Assembly (NCBI RefSeq): GCF_003346515.1
Contig: NZ_QQNA01000021.1
Coordinates: forward strand, 21,756-85,755
Source of the DNA: Streptomyces corynorhini
GTDB lineage: Bacteria; Actinomycetota; Actinomycetes; Streptomycetales; Streptomycetaceae
Direction: 5' to 3'
DNA length: 64,000 bases
In this document: piece after piece, positions 42,948 to 50,958 of the stretch
How the letters are laid out: the number at the start of each line of letters is the position of its first letter
Numbering within the stretch: the first letter of the stretch is position 1
Notes under the pieces: model-generated
Databases searched by the model: none
What the model saw: only the letters and a program-made list of their open reading frames with translations
Told to the model about the DNA's origin: nothing
Translations under genes and position numbers: made by a program

Positions 42948-43361
42948 GTGTCCCAGATCGCAGGCGAGCCCGGGACCCAGGACTTCGTGGAAGTCCGGCT
43001 GCCCGCTGCGGGTGCCTACCTGTCTGTGCTGCGTACGGCCACGGCCGGCCTCGCGGCGCGTTTGGACTTCACCCTCGACGAGATCGAGGACCTCCGCATC
43101 GCGGTGGACGAGGCCTGCGCGATCCTGCTTCAGCAGGCCGTACCGGGTTCCGTCCTCAGCTGCGTGTTCCGTCTCGTCGAGGACTCACTCGAAGTGATCG
43201 TCTCGGCCCCCACCACGGACGGGCGCGCGCCGGAGCGCGACACCTTCGCCTGGACGGTGCTCTCCGCACTGGCCGGCAAGGTCGACTCGACGGTCGCCGA
43301 GGACCGTACGGTCACCATCAGCCTGTACAAACAGCGCGGCGCGGGACCCGGGCCGGCGTGA
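42948..43361 (+). CDS. RsbW/SpoIIAB-type anti-sigma factor of the SigH-type sigma factor
   Basis: 137 residues from GTG 42948 with GGAGG five bases upstream. A GHKL histidine-kinase-like fold: DEIEDLRIAVDEACAIL (N-box helix), FRLVEDSLEVIVSAP and FAWTVLSALAGKVDS. Such proteins bind and hold the cognate sigma factor, or phosphorylate an anti-anti-sigma. It overlaps the sigma gene by 4 bp (GTGA). By position it corresponds to the regulator (PrsH/RshA/UshX) of S. coelicolor SigH. Confidence 0.92.
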   Translation: MSQIAGEPGTQDFVEVRLPAAGAYLSVLRTATAGLAARLDFTLDEIEDLRIAVDEACAILLQQAVPGSVLSCVFRLVEDSLEVIVSAPTTDGRAPERDTFAWTVLSALAGKVDSTVAEDRTVTISLYKQRGAGPGPA

Positions 43362-44344
43362 CGAACGGGGACGGTCCGATGCGTGACGAGGGGCGCATCC
43401 CACAGGAACCGCGGGGAGGGCACGAGGCTCCGGCGGAGCCGGTGCGCTCCCCCGCGGGCATCCCTGAGCAGCAGGCCCGTCCCCACCCGGAGGACGGGCG
43501 CCCGGAGGACGGAAGTGACGGCCACACGGCCGCGGCGGAGCAGGCGCAGGCAGAGCGGGCGGCCTTTATGAGCGAGCAGCACCACGATCCACATGACCGC
43601 AGCGGGGCGCGGGCGATGTTCATCGCGCTGGGCAAACTGCCCGACGGCTCGCCGGAGAAGGCGGATCTGCGCAATCAGCTGGTGCGTATGCACCTCCCGC
43701 TGGTCGAGCATCTCGCCCGGCGCTTCCGCAACCGCGGGGAGCCGCTGGACGATCTGACCCAGGTCGCGACCATCGGTCTGATCAAGTCGGTGGACCGGTT
43801 CGACCCCGAGCGCGGGGTCGAGTTCTCGACCTACGCGACCCCGACGGTCGTCGGGGAGATCAAGCGGCACTTCCGCGACAAGGGCTGGGCGGTACGGGTG
43901 CCGCGCCGCCTCCAGGAGCTGCGGCTCTCCCTGACGACGGCGACGGCCGAGCTGTCGCAGCAGCACGGCCGCTCCCCCACGGTCCACGAGCTGGCGGAAC
44001 GGTTGGGCATCTCGGAGGAAGAGGTGCTGGAGGGCCTGGAGTCGGCCAACGCGTACTCCACGCTGTCGCTGGACGTCCCGGACACGGACGACGAGTCCCC
44101 GGCCGTGGCGGACACGCTGGGCTCGGAGGACGAGGCGCTGGAGGGCGTCGAGTACCGCGAGTCGCTCAAGCCGCTGCTGGAGGATCTGCCGCCGAGGGAG
44201 AAGCGGATCCTGTTGCTCCGCTTCTTCGGCAACATGACCCAGTCGCAGATCGCGCAGGAGGTCGGCATCTCCCAGATGCACGTCTCCCGGTTGCTGGCGC
44301 GCACGCTGGCGCAGTTGCGCGAGCGGCTGCTCGTGGAGGAGTAG
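43358..44344 (+). CDS. sigH: SigB/SigF/SigH-type alternative sigma factor
   Basis: 328 residues. Region 2 has LVRMHLPLVEHLARRFRNRGE and DLTQVATIGLIKSVDRFDPERGVEFSTYA; region 3 is WAVRVPRRLQELRLSLTTAT; region 4 has LPPREKRILLLRFFGNMTQSQIAQEVGISQMHVSRLLART. The first 75 residues are charged and disordered. Start candidates are GTG 43358 (overlapping the anti-sigma stop), ATG 43379 and ATG 43571 (MSEQHHDPHD); S. coelicolor SigH is known to be made in several lengths. It directs stress and development genes. The symbol rests on gene order with wblE and das, so it is a probable orthology. Confidence 0.85.
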   Translation: MTNGDGPMRDEGRIPQEPRGGHEAPAEPVRSPAGIPEQQARPHPEDGRPEDGSDGHTAAAEQAQAERAAFMSEQHHDPHDRSGARAMFIALGKLPDGSPEKADLRNQLVRMHLPLVEHLARRFRNRGEPLDDLTQVATIGLIKSVDRFDPERGVEFSTYATPTVVGEIKRHFRDKGWAVRVPRRLQELRLSLTTATAELSQQHGRSPTVHELAERLGISEEEVLEGLESANAYSTLSLDVPDTDDESPAVADTLGSEDEALEGVEYRESLKPLLEDLPPREKRILLLRFFGNMTQSQIAQEVGISQMHVSRLLARTLAQLRERLLVEE

Positions 44345-44440
44345 GCGGCGCGGGTACCACCGGTACGGGCACCCGTACGGGTGGGGCGGCCCTGCGGGGC
44401 CGCCGCACGGCCGCCCGACCGCTCCCCCGCCCGACCGGTC

Positions 44441-44974
44441 CTACGCGTCCCGCGCCGGGCCCCTGATGCCCAGGGCCTCGGTGGTCGCCGGGTTGAGGAT
44501 CAGGACCAGCCCCGTCACCGCGACGACCGCGAGCGCGATCCCCGCGGGGATCAGTCCGCCCGTCGAGGTCAGCAGGGTGTAGGCCACCGGCAGGGCCATG
44601 ATCTGGGTGATCATCGCGGGGCCCCGGCTCCAGCTCCGGCGCAGCAGCAGCCCCCGGGCGGCGAGCAGCGGGATCGCGCCGAGCGCGATCAGGGTGACCC
44701 CGCCCATCTCGGCCTGTGCCGGGCTGTCGGGCCGCCCGAGCAGCCCCATCACCAGCAGGTAGACGCCGCCGACGGCCAGCGCCAGCCCTTCGAGACCGCA
44801 GACGGCCGCGGCGGCGGTCAGCCGGCCGGGGCGCGGTCCTTCGTCGGCCGGGGACGGCGCGGACGCGGTCGCGGGGCCGGTCCCGGAGCCGGTCCTGGGA
44901 GTGGCCTTGGAGTCGGTCCTGGGGGTGGTCTTGGGGGTGGTCTTGGGGGTGGTTCCCTTGTCGCTGGTGCTCAC
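44441..44974 (-). CDS. four-helix membrane protein of unknown function
   Basis: 177 residues from GTG 44974. The N-terminal 45 residues are Thr/Pro/Lys repeats (TPKTTPKTTPRT), then four hydrophobic segments with a short Arg-rich loop (LLLRRSWSRGPAMITQ). A TACCCT hexamer six bases upstream of the GTG suggests leaderless translation. A conserved Streptomyces integral membrane protein between sigH and the lipid kinase gene; no function is known to me. Confidence 0.8.
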   Translation of the reverse strand: MSTSDKGTTPKTTPKTTPRTDSKATPRTGSGTGPATASAPSPADEGPRPGRLTAAAAVCGLEGLALAVGGVYLLVMGLLGRPDSPAQAEMGGVTLIALGAIPLLAARGLLLRRSWSRGPAMITQIMALPVAYTLLTSTGGLIPAGIALAVVAVTGLVLILNPATTEALGIRGPARDA

Positions 44975-45086
44975 CCTTGCAGGGTAACGGCCGGGCCCCG
45001 CCGTGTCGGCGCGGTCCCGCCCGGGGCACCGGGCGCCCGCCGTCCCGGGGACGACCCCGGGGCGCCAGGCCGGTAATCTGCTCGGC

Positions 45087-46055
45087 ATGCGCGCACTTCT
45101 CGTGGTCAACCCGGCAGCCACCACCACCAGTGCCCGCACCCGTGACGTACTCATCCACGCGCTGGCCAGCGAGATGAAGCTGGAGGCGGTGACCACGGAG
45201 TACCGGGGGCACGCCCGCGATCTGGGCAGGCAGGCAGCGGACTCCGACGACATCGAGCTGGTCGTGGCGCTCGGCGGGGACGGCACGGTCAACGAGGTCG
45301 TCAACGGTCTGCTGCACAACGGACCCGATCCGGACCGGCTGCCGCGCCTCGCGGTCGTCCCGGGCGGCTCGACCAATGTCTTCGCCCGTGCGCTCGGGCT
45401 GCCCAATGACGCGGTCGAGGCGACCGGCGCGATTCTGGACGCGCTCGCGCTGCGGAGCGAACGTACGGTCGGTCTGGGACTGGCGGCCGGAACGCCGGGC
45501 ACGGACGACGAATCGGTGCCGTCCCGCTGGTTCACCTTCTGCGCGGGGTTCGGATTCGACGCGGGAGTGATCGGCCGGGTCGAACAGCAACGGGAACGCG
45601 GAAAGCGTTCGACGCACGCTCTCTATATGCGCCAAGTGGTACGGCAGTTCCTGGAGGAGCCGCACCGTCGGCATGGCGTGATCACGCTGGAGCGCCCCGG
45701 CGAGGATCCGGTGGAGGATCTCGTCGTCTCCATAATCTGCAATACCGCTCCCTGGACCTACCTGGGGAATCGTCCCGTCTACGCGTCCCCGGCGGCGTCC
45801 TTCGACTCGGCTCTCGACGTGCTCGGGCTGACCAGGATGTCGACGCCCACGGCGGCCAGATACGCCACCCAATTGCTGACGTCCACCCCCGATCGGGGCC
45901 CCCAGGGACGGCATGCCGTCTCGCTGCACGACCTCACCGACTTCACCTTGCATTCCAAGGCGCCCCTCCCCTTTCAGATGGACGGTGACCATCTAGGAGT
46001 GCGTACGAGCGTGACGTTCACAGGCGTACGACGGGCACTGCGTGTGATTGTGTGA
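45087..46055 (+). CDS. diacylglycerol/sphingosine kinase family lipid kinase
   Basis: 322 residues beginning MRALLVVNPAATTTSARTRD. The ATP-grasp-like DAGK catalytic core has VVALGGDGTVNEVVNGLL and VVPGGSTNVFARALGLP, followed by the C-terminal beta-sandwich (SIICNTAPWTYLGNRPVYASP). Members phosphorylate diacylglycerol or related lipids at the membrane face. A TAATCT -10 (45074-45079) ends seven bases before the ATG, so the mRNA is likely leaderless. Divergent from the membrane-protein gene. Confidence 0.9.
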   Translation: MRALLVVNPAATTTSARTRDVLIHALASEMKLEAVTTEYRGHARDLGRQAADSDDIELVVALGGDGTVNEVVNGLLHNGPDPDRLPRLAVVPGGSTNVFARALGLPNDAVEATGAILDALALRSERTVGLGLAAGTPGTDDESVPSRWFTFCAGFGFDAGVIGRVEQQRERGKRSTHALYMRQVVRQFLEEPHRRHGVITLERPGEDPVEDLVVSIICNTAPWTYLGNRPVYASPAASFDSALDVLGLTRMSTPTAARYATQLLTSTPDRGPQGRHAVSLHDLTDFTLHSKAPLPFQMDGDHLGVRTSVTFTGVRRALRVIV

Positions 46056-46373
46056 GTGGAAGCGGCCAAAGTCCTTTCACTCGAACGTTTAGGCTGGCAT
46101 CCACCCCATGGAAGTACGGCTGTGACCTAGTCGACACCGAGGAATCCAAAAAAACTTTCCGGAAGGGGTTGTATCCGCCGCCGAGGTTTGCGAATCTCTA
46201 CATGGCGATCGGGACGGCCCGCAACACCGGCCTCTCTGAGAGCAAGAACCCCTCCTCGAACACAAGGACCGCAGCGGTTTCACTGCCGGTCGGCCCTTCC
46301 CCTGTCGAGGGATTCGTGAAAGCGTTCACATTCACAAGCAACACGTACGACATACACAAGAGAGGTAGCAGCC
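46056..46373. other. 318-bp upstream region of wblE
   Basis: No gene is supported. The region is comparatively AT-rich with an A-tract (CCAAAAAAAC near 46150) and must carry the wblE promoter. I could not identify a confident sigma-factor or regulator motif. Confidence 0.45.
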
Positions 46374-46631
46374 ATGGACTGGCGTCACAACGCCGTTTGC
46401 CGCGAGGAAGACCCGGAGCTGTTCTTCCCCATCGGCAACACCGGTCCTGCGCTGCTGCAGATCGAGGAAGCCAAGGCCGTCTGCCGTCGCTGCCCCGTCA
46501 TGGAGCAGTGCCTGCAGTGGGCGCTCGAGTCCGGTCAGGACTCGGGTGTCTGGGGTGGCCTCAGTGAGGACGAGCGCCGCGCCATGAAGCGCCGTGCCGC
46601 TCGCAACCGGGCGCGTAACGCGACCGCCTGA
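46374..46631 (+). CDS. wblE: WhiB-like iron-sulfur protein WblE
   Basis: 85 residues, MDWRHNAVCREEDPELFFP. The four cluster ligands are Cys9, Cys37, Cys40 and Cys46 (CRRCPVMEQC), followed by the GVWGG turn (58-62) and a basic C-terminal tail (RRAMKRRAARNRARN). WhiB-like proteins bind a [4Fe-4S] cluster and region 4 of the primary sigma factor to control transcription. The size, the sequence and the position near das identify it as WblE. AGAGGTAG upstream of the ATG is the ribosome site. Confidence 0.95.
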   Translation: MDWRHNAVCREEDPELFFPIGNTGPALLQIEEAKAVCRRCPVMEQCLQWALESGQDSGVWGGLSEDERRAMKRRAARNRARNATA

Positions 46632-46744
46632 AGCCCCCTGCCACGAGCCCTGGACGGCGGAGCGTACAGCGTGTACGCATAGCCCCGCCCCCGAACCGCA
46701 GCGCGCAGTACCCCCCGATGCGCATCGCAGTGTGAGCTTCGAAC

Positions 46745-46778
46745 CGAGCCCCGGACCGTCATCACGGTCCGGGGCTCG
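46745..46778. terminator. 15-bp perfect hairpin between wblE and the histidine kinase gene
   Basis: CGAGCCCCGGACCGT (46745-46759) pairs perfectly with 46764-46778 around loop CATC. It lies 113 bp after the wblE stop and 80 bp before the converging kinase stop. Confidence 0.9.
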
Positions 46779-46857
46779 CTGCTGTACCCGTACGGGTGAC
46801 ACGCGCCCGCAAGTGAGCCGGGGGCGGACCGGGCGGTGAACCGGGCCGCGAATACGG

Positions 46858-48351
46858 TTATTTGTGCGGCTTCACCGGAATGTCCAGCATCACCCGTGTC
46901 CCGCGCCCCGGCGCGGGCACCATGTCGAAGGTGCCGCCCAACTCGCCCTCCACCAGGGTCCGTACGATCTGGAGCCCGAGGTTTCCGCCGCGCTGCGGGT
47001 CGAAGCCCTCGGGCAGCCCGTGCCCGTCGTCCTGGACGGTGATCATCAGCCGGGTGTCCGCGCGGGCCCGGTCGACCCGGCCGGCCTGCGCGTCGCCGCC
47101 GCGCACCGCCGACACGTCGACCGTGCCCCGCTCCCCCGGCGCGAAGGCGTGCTCCAGCGCGTTCTGGAGGATCTCGGTGAGCACCATCGAGAGCGGAGTG
47201 GCCACTTCCGCGTCGAGGACGCCGAACCGGCCGGTCCGGCGGCAGACGACCTGCCCCGGCGCGATCTCGGAGACCATCGCCAGCACCCGGTCGGCGATCT
47301 CGTCGAACTCCACCCGCTCGTCCAGATTCTGAGACAAGGTCTCATGGACGATGGCGATCGAACCGACCCGGCGCACGGCCTCGTTGAGCGCCTCCCTGCC
47401 CCGCTCCGACTCCATCCGCCTGGCCTGCAGGCGCAGCAGCGCGGCGACGGTCTGGAGGTTGTTCTTCACCCGGTGGTGGATCTCCCGGATGGTGGCGTCC
47501 TTCGTTATCAACTCGCGCTCGCGGCGCCGGAGTTCCGTGACGTCCCGGAGCAGCACCAGGGAGCCGATCCGGGTCCCCTTGGGCTTGAGCGGGATGGTGC
47601 GCAGCTGGATGACGCCGTCGCCGCCCTCGACCTCGGCCTCGCGGGGCGCGTAGCCGCTGGCGAGTTTGACCAGGGCCTCGTCCACCGGACCCCGGGCGGG
47701 GGCGAGTTCGTCGGTGGTCCTGCCGAGGTGGTGTCCCACCAGGTCGGACGCGAGTCCCAGCCGGTGATACGCGGAGAGGGCGTTGGGGCTCGCGTACTGG
47801 ACGATGCCGTCGGCGTCCAGCCGGATCAGCCCGTCGCCCGCGCGCGGGGAGGCGTCCATGTCGACCTGCTGGCCGGGGAACGGGAAGGAACCCGCCGCGA
47901 TCATCTGGGCCAGGTCGGAGGCGGACTGGAGGTAGGTCAGCTCCAGTCTGCTGGGGGTGCGCACGGTGAGCAGGTTGGTGTTGCGCGCGATGACGCCGAG
48001 GACCCGGCCGTCGCGGCGTACGGGGATGGACTCGACCCGTACGGGCACCTCCTCGCGCCACTCGGGGTCGCCCTCGCGCACGATGCGGCCCTCGTCGAGC
48101 GCCGCGTCGAGCAGCGGCCGACGGCCGCGCGGGACGAGGTGGCCGACCATGTCGTCCTGGTAGGAGGTGGGGCCGGTGTTGGGGCGCATCTGGGCGACGG
48201 ACACATAGCGGGTGCCGTCGTGGGTGGGGACCCAGAGCACCAGGTCCGCGAAGGAGAGGTCGGAGAGCAGCTGCCACTCCGAGACCAGCAGATGGAGCCA
48301 CTCCAGGTCGGATTCACCGAGGGAGGTGTGCTGGCGTACGAGGTCGTTCAT
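46858..48351 (-). CDS. PdtaS-like sensor histidine kinase (HisKA_2 type)
   Basis: 497 residues from ATG 48351 (MNDLVRQHTSLGESDLEWLH). An N-terminal GAF-like sensor (about 10-190) precedes a PAS domain (about 195-300), then the HisKA_2 dimerisation helix REIHHRVKNNLQTVAALLRL with the phospho-His, and an HATPase with QDDGHGLPEG and GLQIVRTLVEGELGG. No membrane helices, so cytosolic. PdtaS kinases signal to ANTAR-type RNA-binding regulators; none is in the window. A dre-like DasR site lies about 160 bp upstream of the start. Confidence 0.92.
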   Translation of the reverse strand: MNDLVRQHTSLGESDLEWLHLLVSEWQLLSDLSFADLVLWVPTHDGTRYVSVAQMRPNTGPTSYQDDMVGHLVPRGRRPLLDAALDEGRIVREGDPEWREEVPVRVESIPVRRDGRVLGVIARNTNLLTVRTPSRLELTYLQSASDLAQMIAAGSFPFPGQQVDMDASPRAGDGLIRLDADGIVQYASPNALSAYHRLGLASDLVGHHLGRTTDELAPARGPVDEALVKLASGYAPREAEVEGGDGVIQLRTIPLKPKGTRIGSLVLLRDVTELRRRERELITKDATIREIHHRVKNNLQTVAALLRLQARRMESERGREALNEAVRRVGSIAIVHETLSQNLDERVEFDEIADRVLAMVSEIAPGQVVCRRTGRFGVLDAEVATPLSMVLTEILQNALEHAFAPGERGTVDVSAVRGGDAQAGRVDRARADTRLMITVQDDGHGLPEGFDPQRGGNLGLQIVRTLVEGELGGTFDMVPAPGRGTRVMLDIPVKPHK

Positions 48352-48745
48352 GGAGGGCACACCCGCGAGCGTACCCGTGGCCGGCCGATCCGTACGGATC
48401 GAGGTCTGGCCGGGGCGGGCGCGGGGAAATAGGCTCGGGGAATCCGGGGAGACGCGCTCCAGGGGCTCCGGGTCGGGGGAAATAGGCCCGGCGCACGCAT
48501 GGACAGCGAAGAATGGTCTAGTCCACAATTGATGTCAGAGCCTCCGCCCTCCCCGCACAGGAGGGCGGACCGGGGTTCCGGGCGCTCTCTGCCCTGACTG
48601 CGACGGGACCCCTCGCACGGCCGCGCGGGACCGCACACCCGTCGGCCGGAGCATTCGGGGCTGCGGTGTCCGACGGGCTGAGGGTCCCGTCGCGGCGCCG
48701 CGGCCCGCGGGTGCCGCCCGGCCCGGGAGTCGCGAGCCGGACGGG
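48352..48745. other. 394-bp region between the SIS and histidine kinase genes
   Basis: Contains a dre-like operator at 48512-48527 and no supported gene. Presumably carries the kinase promoter and the terminator of the upstream SIS gene. Confidence 0.5.
48512..48527 (-). promoter_or_regulatory. putative dre (DasR) site upstream of the histidine kinase gene
   Basis: AATGGTCTAGTCCACA matches 13 of 16 positions of the DasR consensus ACTGGTCTAGACCACT, with the TGGTCTAG-CCA core intact. It lies in the kinase promoter region. Confidence 0.65.
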
Positions 48746-49840
48746 TCAGCTGGATTCCGGGGTCTTGGCCATGGCGCGCGGGACATCGGGATCGTGGCCG
48801 CGCCGCAGGGCGAGTTCGTACGTCAGAAGGTGCAGCGGCAGGATCTCCAGGATCGGCTGGAGCCGCTCGGGAACGCCTTCCGTGGGCAGCGCGAAGCCCA
48901 CCGAGCCCTTGGCCGCCTCCGCCCGCGTACCCACCACGAACAGATCCGCGCCCCGGGCGCGCAGCCGGTCGAGCACCGGCCGCAGCGCCTCGCCGCCCTT
49001 GCCGTCGGGGACGACCGCGAGCACCGCGGAGGTGTCGCCGATCATCGCGAGCGGGCCGTGCAGCAGATCCGCGCCGGAAAAGGCGAGCGCGGGCAGGTAG
49101 CAGGTCTCCATCAGCTTCAGCGCCGCCTCCTGGGCGGTCGGGTAGCCGTAGCCGCGCGAGGTGACGACGACGCGTTCGGCGAACCGGTAGCGGGCGGCGA
49201 GCGCGCGCACCTCGTCGCGGCGCTCCACGATCCGCTCCGCGAGGTCGGGCAGCAGCGCGAGGGCGCGGCCGTCGTCGTGGTCCTCGCCCCGCTCGCCGCC
49301 GCCGAGCGCCGCGACGAAGAGATAGAGGGAGAGCAGCGAGGCGGTGTACGACTTGGTGGCGGGCAGCGCCCGCTCCGGGCCCGCCAGTACGTCGATGTGG
49401 AACTCCGATACGGCGGCCAGCGAGGAGTCCGGGTTGTTGGTCACCGCGAGGGTGATCGCGCCCGCCTCCCGGGCGGCCCAGGTGGAGGCGACCAGGTCGG
49501 GCGAGCCGCCCCACTGGCTGACCGCGACGAACAGCACCCCGGTGAGGTCGGGGCGGGCGCCGTAGGCCGTCGTGGTGGACATGGACGCCAGGCCGCAGGG
49601 CAGCCCGCGCCGGATCTCCAGCAGGTACTTGGCGTAGAGCGCCGCGTGGTCGGAGGTGCCCCGGGCGGACAGCAGCGCGAAGCGCGGGTTCCTGGCCGCG
49701 ATCACGGCGGCGACCTCGCGGATGCGGGGCGCGCCGTCCTGGAGGACGCGCCGCAGCACTTCGGGCTGCTCCAGCACCTCGGCGGACATCAGCCGTCCCG
49801 GCCGCTCGACGGGCCCGTCCTGCGCATACCCGGCAGCCAT
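48746..49840 (-). CDS. SIS-domain amino-sugar isomerase/deaminase-like protein
   Basis: 364 residues from ATG 49840, preceded by GGGAGG; GTG starts farther upstream lack this. Two SIS domains: FALLSARGTSDHAALYAKYL... VAVSQWGGSPDLV and ERVVVTSRGYGYPTAQEAALKLMETC. It resembles the isomerase half of glucosamine-6-phosphate synthase without the glutaminase domain, so it likely acts on glucosamine-6-P or a related amino-sugar phosphate. Divergent from nagB across a dre site, so both may be DasR-controlled. Confidence 0.88.
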   Translation of the reverse strand: MAAGYAQDGPVERPGRLMSAEVLEQPEVLRRVLQDGAPRIREVAAVIAARNPRFALLSARGTSDHAALYAKYLLEIRRGLPCGLASMSTTTAYGARPDLTGVLFVAVSQWGGSPDLVASTWAAREAGAITLAVTNNPDSSLAAVSEFHIDVLAGPERALPATKSYTASLLSLYLFVAALGGGERGEDHDDGRALALLPDLAERIVERRDEVRALAARYRFAERVVVTSRGYGYPTAQEAALKLMETCYLPALAFSGADLLHGPLAMIGDTSAVLAVVPDGKGGEALRPVLDRLRARGADLFVVGTRAEAAKGSVGFALPTEGVPERLQPILEILPLHLLTYELALRRGHDPDVPRAMAKTPESS

Positions 49841-49933
49841 CTCCGGCGCCTCCCAGTCGCTCACACCCCAGTCGACCACGGTCCGCCGATCCCCCGCCAC
49901 CGGGCCGGGGCGCGCCCGGCGCCCTCTGCTAGA

Positions 49934-49949
49934 ATTGGTCTATACCACA
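49934..49949. promoter_or_regulatory. dre (DasR) site between the SIS gene and nagB
   Basis: ATTGGTCTATACCACA matches 13 of 16 positions of the DasR consensus, including TGGTCTA-ACCAC. It is 50 bp upstream of nagB and 94 bp upstream of the divergent SIS start. Confidence 0.85.
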
Positions 49950-49998
49950 ATGGTCGTAGGCGTGAGTCATCCTCAGACCCAGATCGGCAGGTCCCCGC

Positions 49999-50781
49999 GT
50001 GGAAGTTGTCATCGTCAAGGACGCCGCCGCCGGCGGCGCGCTCATCGCGGACAGTGTCGCCGCACTGCTGCGCCGCAGGCCCGACGCGCTCCTCGGGGTG
50101 GCGACGGGCTCGACGCCGCTGCCCGTCTACCGGGCGCTGACCGCGCTGGTGCGGGCCGGTGCGCTGGACGTGTCGCGGGCCAGGATCGCGCAGCTGGACG
50201 AGTACGTGGGGCTGCCCCAGGGCCACCCCGAGTCGTACCGCTCCGTGGTGCTGCGCGAGGTGGTCGAGCCGCTCGGTCTCGACGAGGCCGCCTTCCTGGG
50301 CCCGGACGGCAGCGCCGAGGACGTCCAGGCGGCGTGCGAGGCGTACGACCGGGCGCTGGCCGGGGCGGGCGGGGTGGACCTCCAGCTGCTCGGCATCGGC
50401 ACGGACGGCCACATAGGCTTCAACGAGCCCTGCTCCTCGCTCGCCTCCCGGACCCGGATCAAGACGCTGACCCGGCAGACCCGCGAGGACAACGCGCGGT
50501 TCTTCGACAGCCCCGACGAGGTCCCGCACCACGTCATCACGCAGGGCATCGGGACCATCCTGGAAGCCCGTCACCTGGTGCTGCTGGCGACCGGTGAGGG
50601 CAAGGCGGACGCGGTGGCGCAGGCCGTCGAGGGGCCGGTCGCGGCCCTGGTGCCCGCCTCCGCGCTGCAGCTGCACCCGCACGCGACGGTGGTCGTGGAC
50701 GAGGCGGCGGCCTCGCGGCTGAAGCTCGCCGACTACTTCCGCGCGACGTTCGCGGCGAAGCCGGAGTGGCAGGGCATCTGA
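49999..50781 (+). CDS. nagB: glucosamine-6-phosphate deaminase
   Basis: 260 residues from GTG 49999. Converts glucosamine-6-P to fructose-6-P and ammonia, the entry of chitin-derived GlcNAc into glycolysis. Motifs: LGVATGSTPLPVYRAL (phosphate loop), QLDEYVGLPQGHPESYRSVV and IGTDGHIGFNEPCSSLASRT with the catalytic Asp and His. Ends PEWQGI. A dre site is upstream and a strong terminator downstream. Confidence 0.95.
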   Translation: MEVVIVKDAAAGGALIADSVAALLRRRPDALLGVATGSTPLPVYRALTALVRAGALDVSRARIAQLDEYVGLPQGHPESYRSVVLREVVEPLGLDEAAFLGPDGSAEDVQAACEAYDRALAGAGGVDLQLLGIGTDGHIGFNEPCSSLASRTRIKTLTRQTREDNARFFDSPDEVPHHVITQGIGTILEARHLVLLATGEGKADAVAQAVEGPVAALVPASALQLHPHATVVVDEAAASRLKLADYFRATFAAKPEWQGI

Positions 50782-50818
50782 GCCGCCCCCTCCGCTCCCT
50801 CCTCTTCCCTTCCCCCGT

Positions 50819-50868
50819 GTACGACACTGCCGGGCCGCCCCTCACGAGGCGGCCCGGCAGTGTCGTAC
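50819..50868. terminator. 21-bp perfect hairpin after nagB
   Basis: The arms 50819-50839 and 50848-50868 (starting GTACGACACTGCCGGG) are perfectly complementary with an 8-base loop, between the converging nagB and GH3 genes. Confidence 0.95.
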
Positions 50869-50884
50869 GGTCCCTCAGCTCGAC

Positions 50885-50958
50885 CGGCTCCGTCGGCCCG
50901 TCGGCCCGTCGGCTCCGTCGGCTCCGTCGGCTCCGTCGGCTCCGTCAGCTCCGTCAGC
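50885..50958. repeat. 9-bp tandem repeat (TCGGCTCCG / TCAGCTCCG)
   Basis: About eight 9-bp units, several of them perfect copies of CGGCTCCGT, lie just after the nagB terminator and overlap the last codons of the GH3 gene. Confidence 0.9.
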
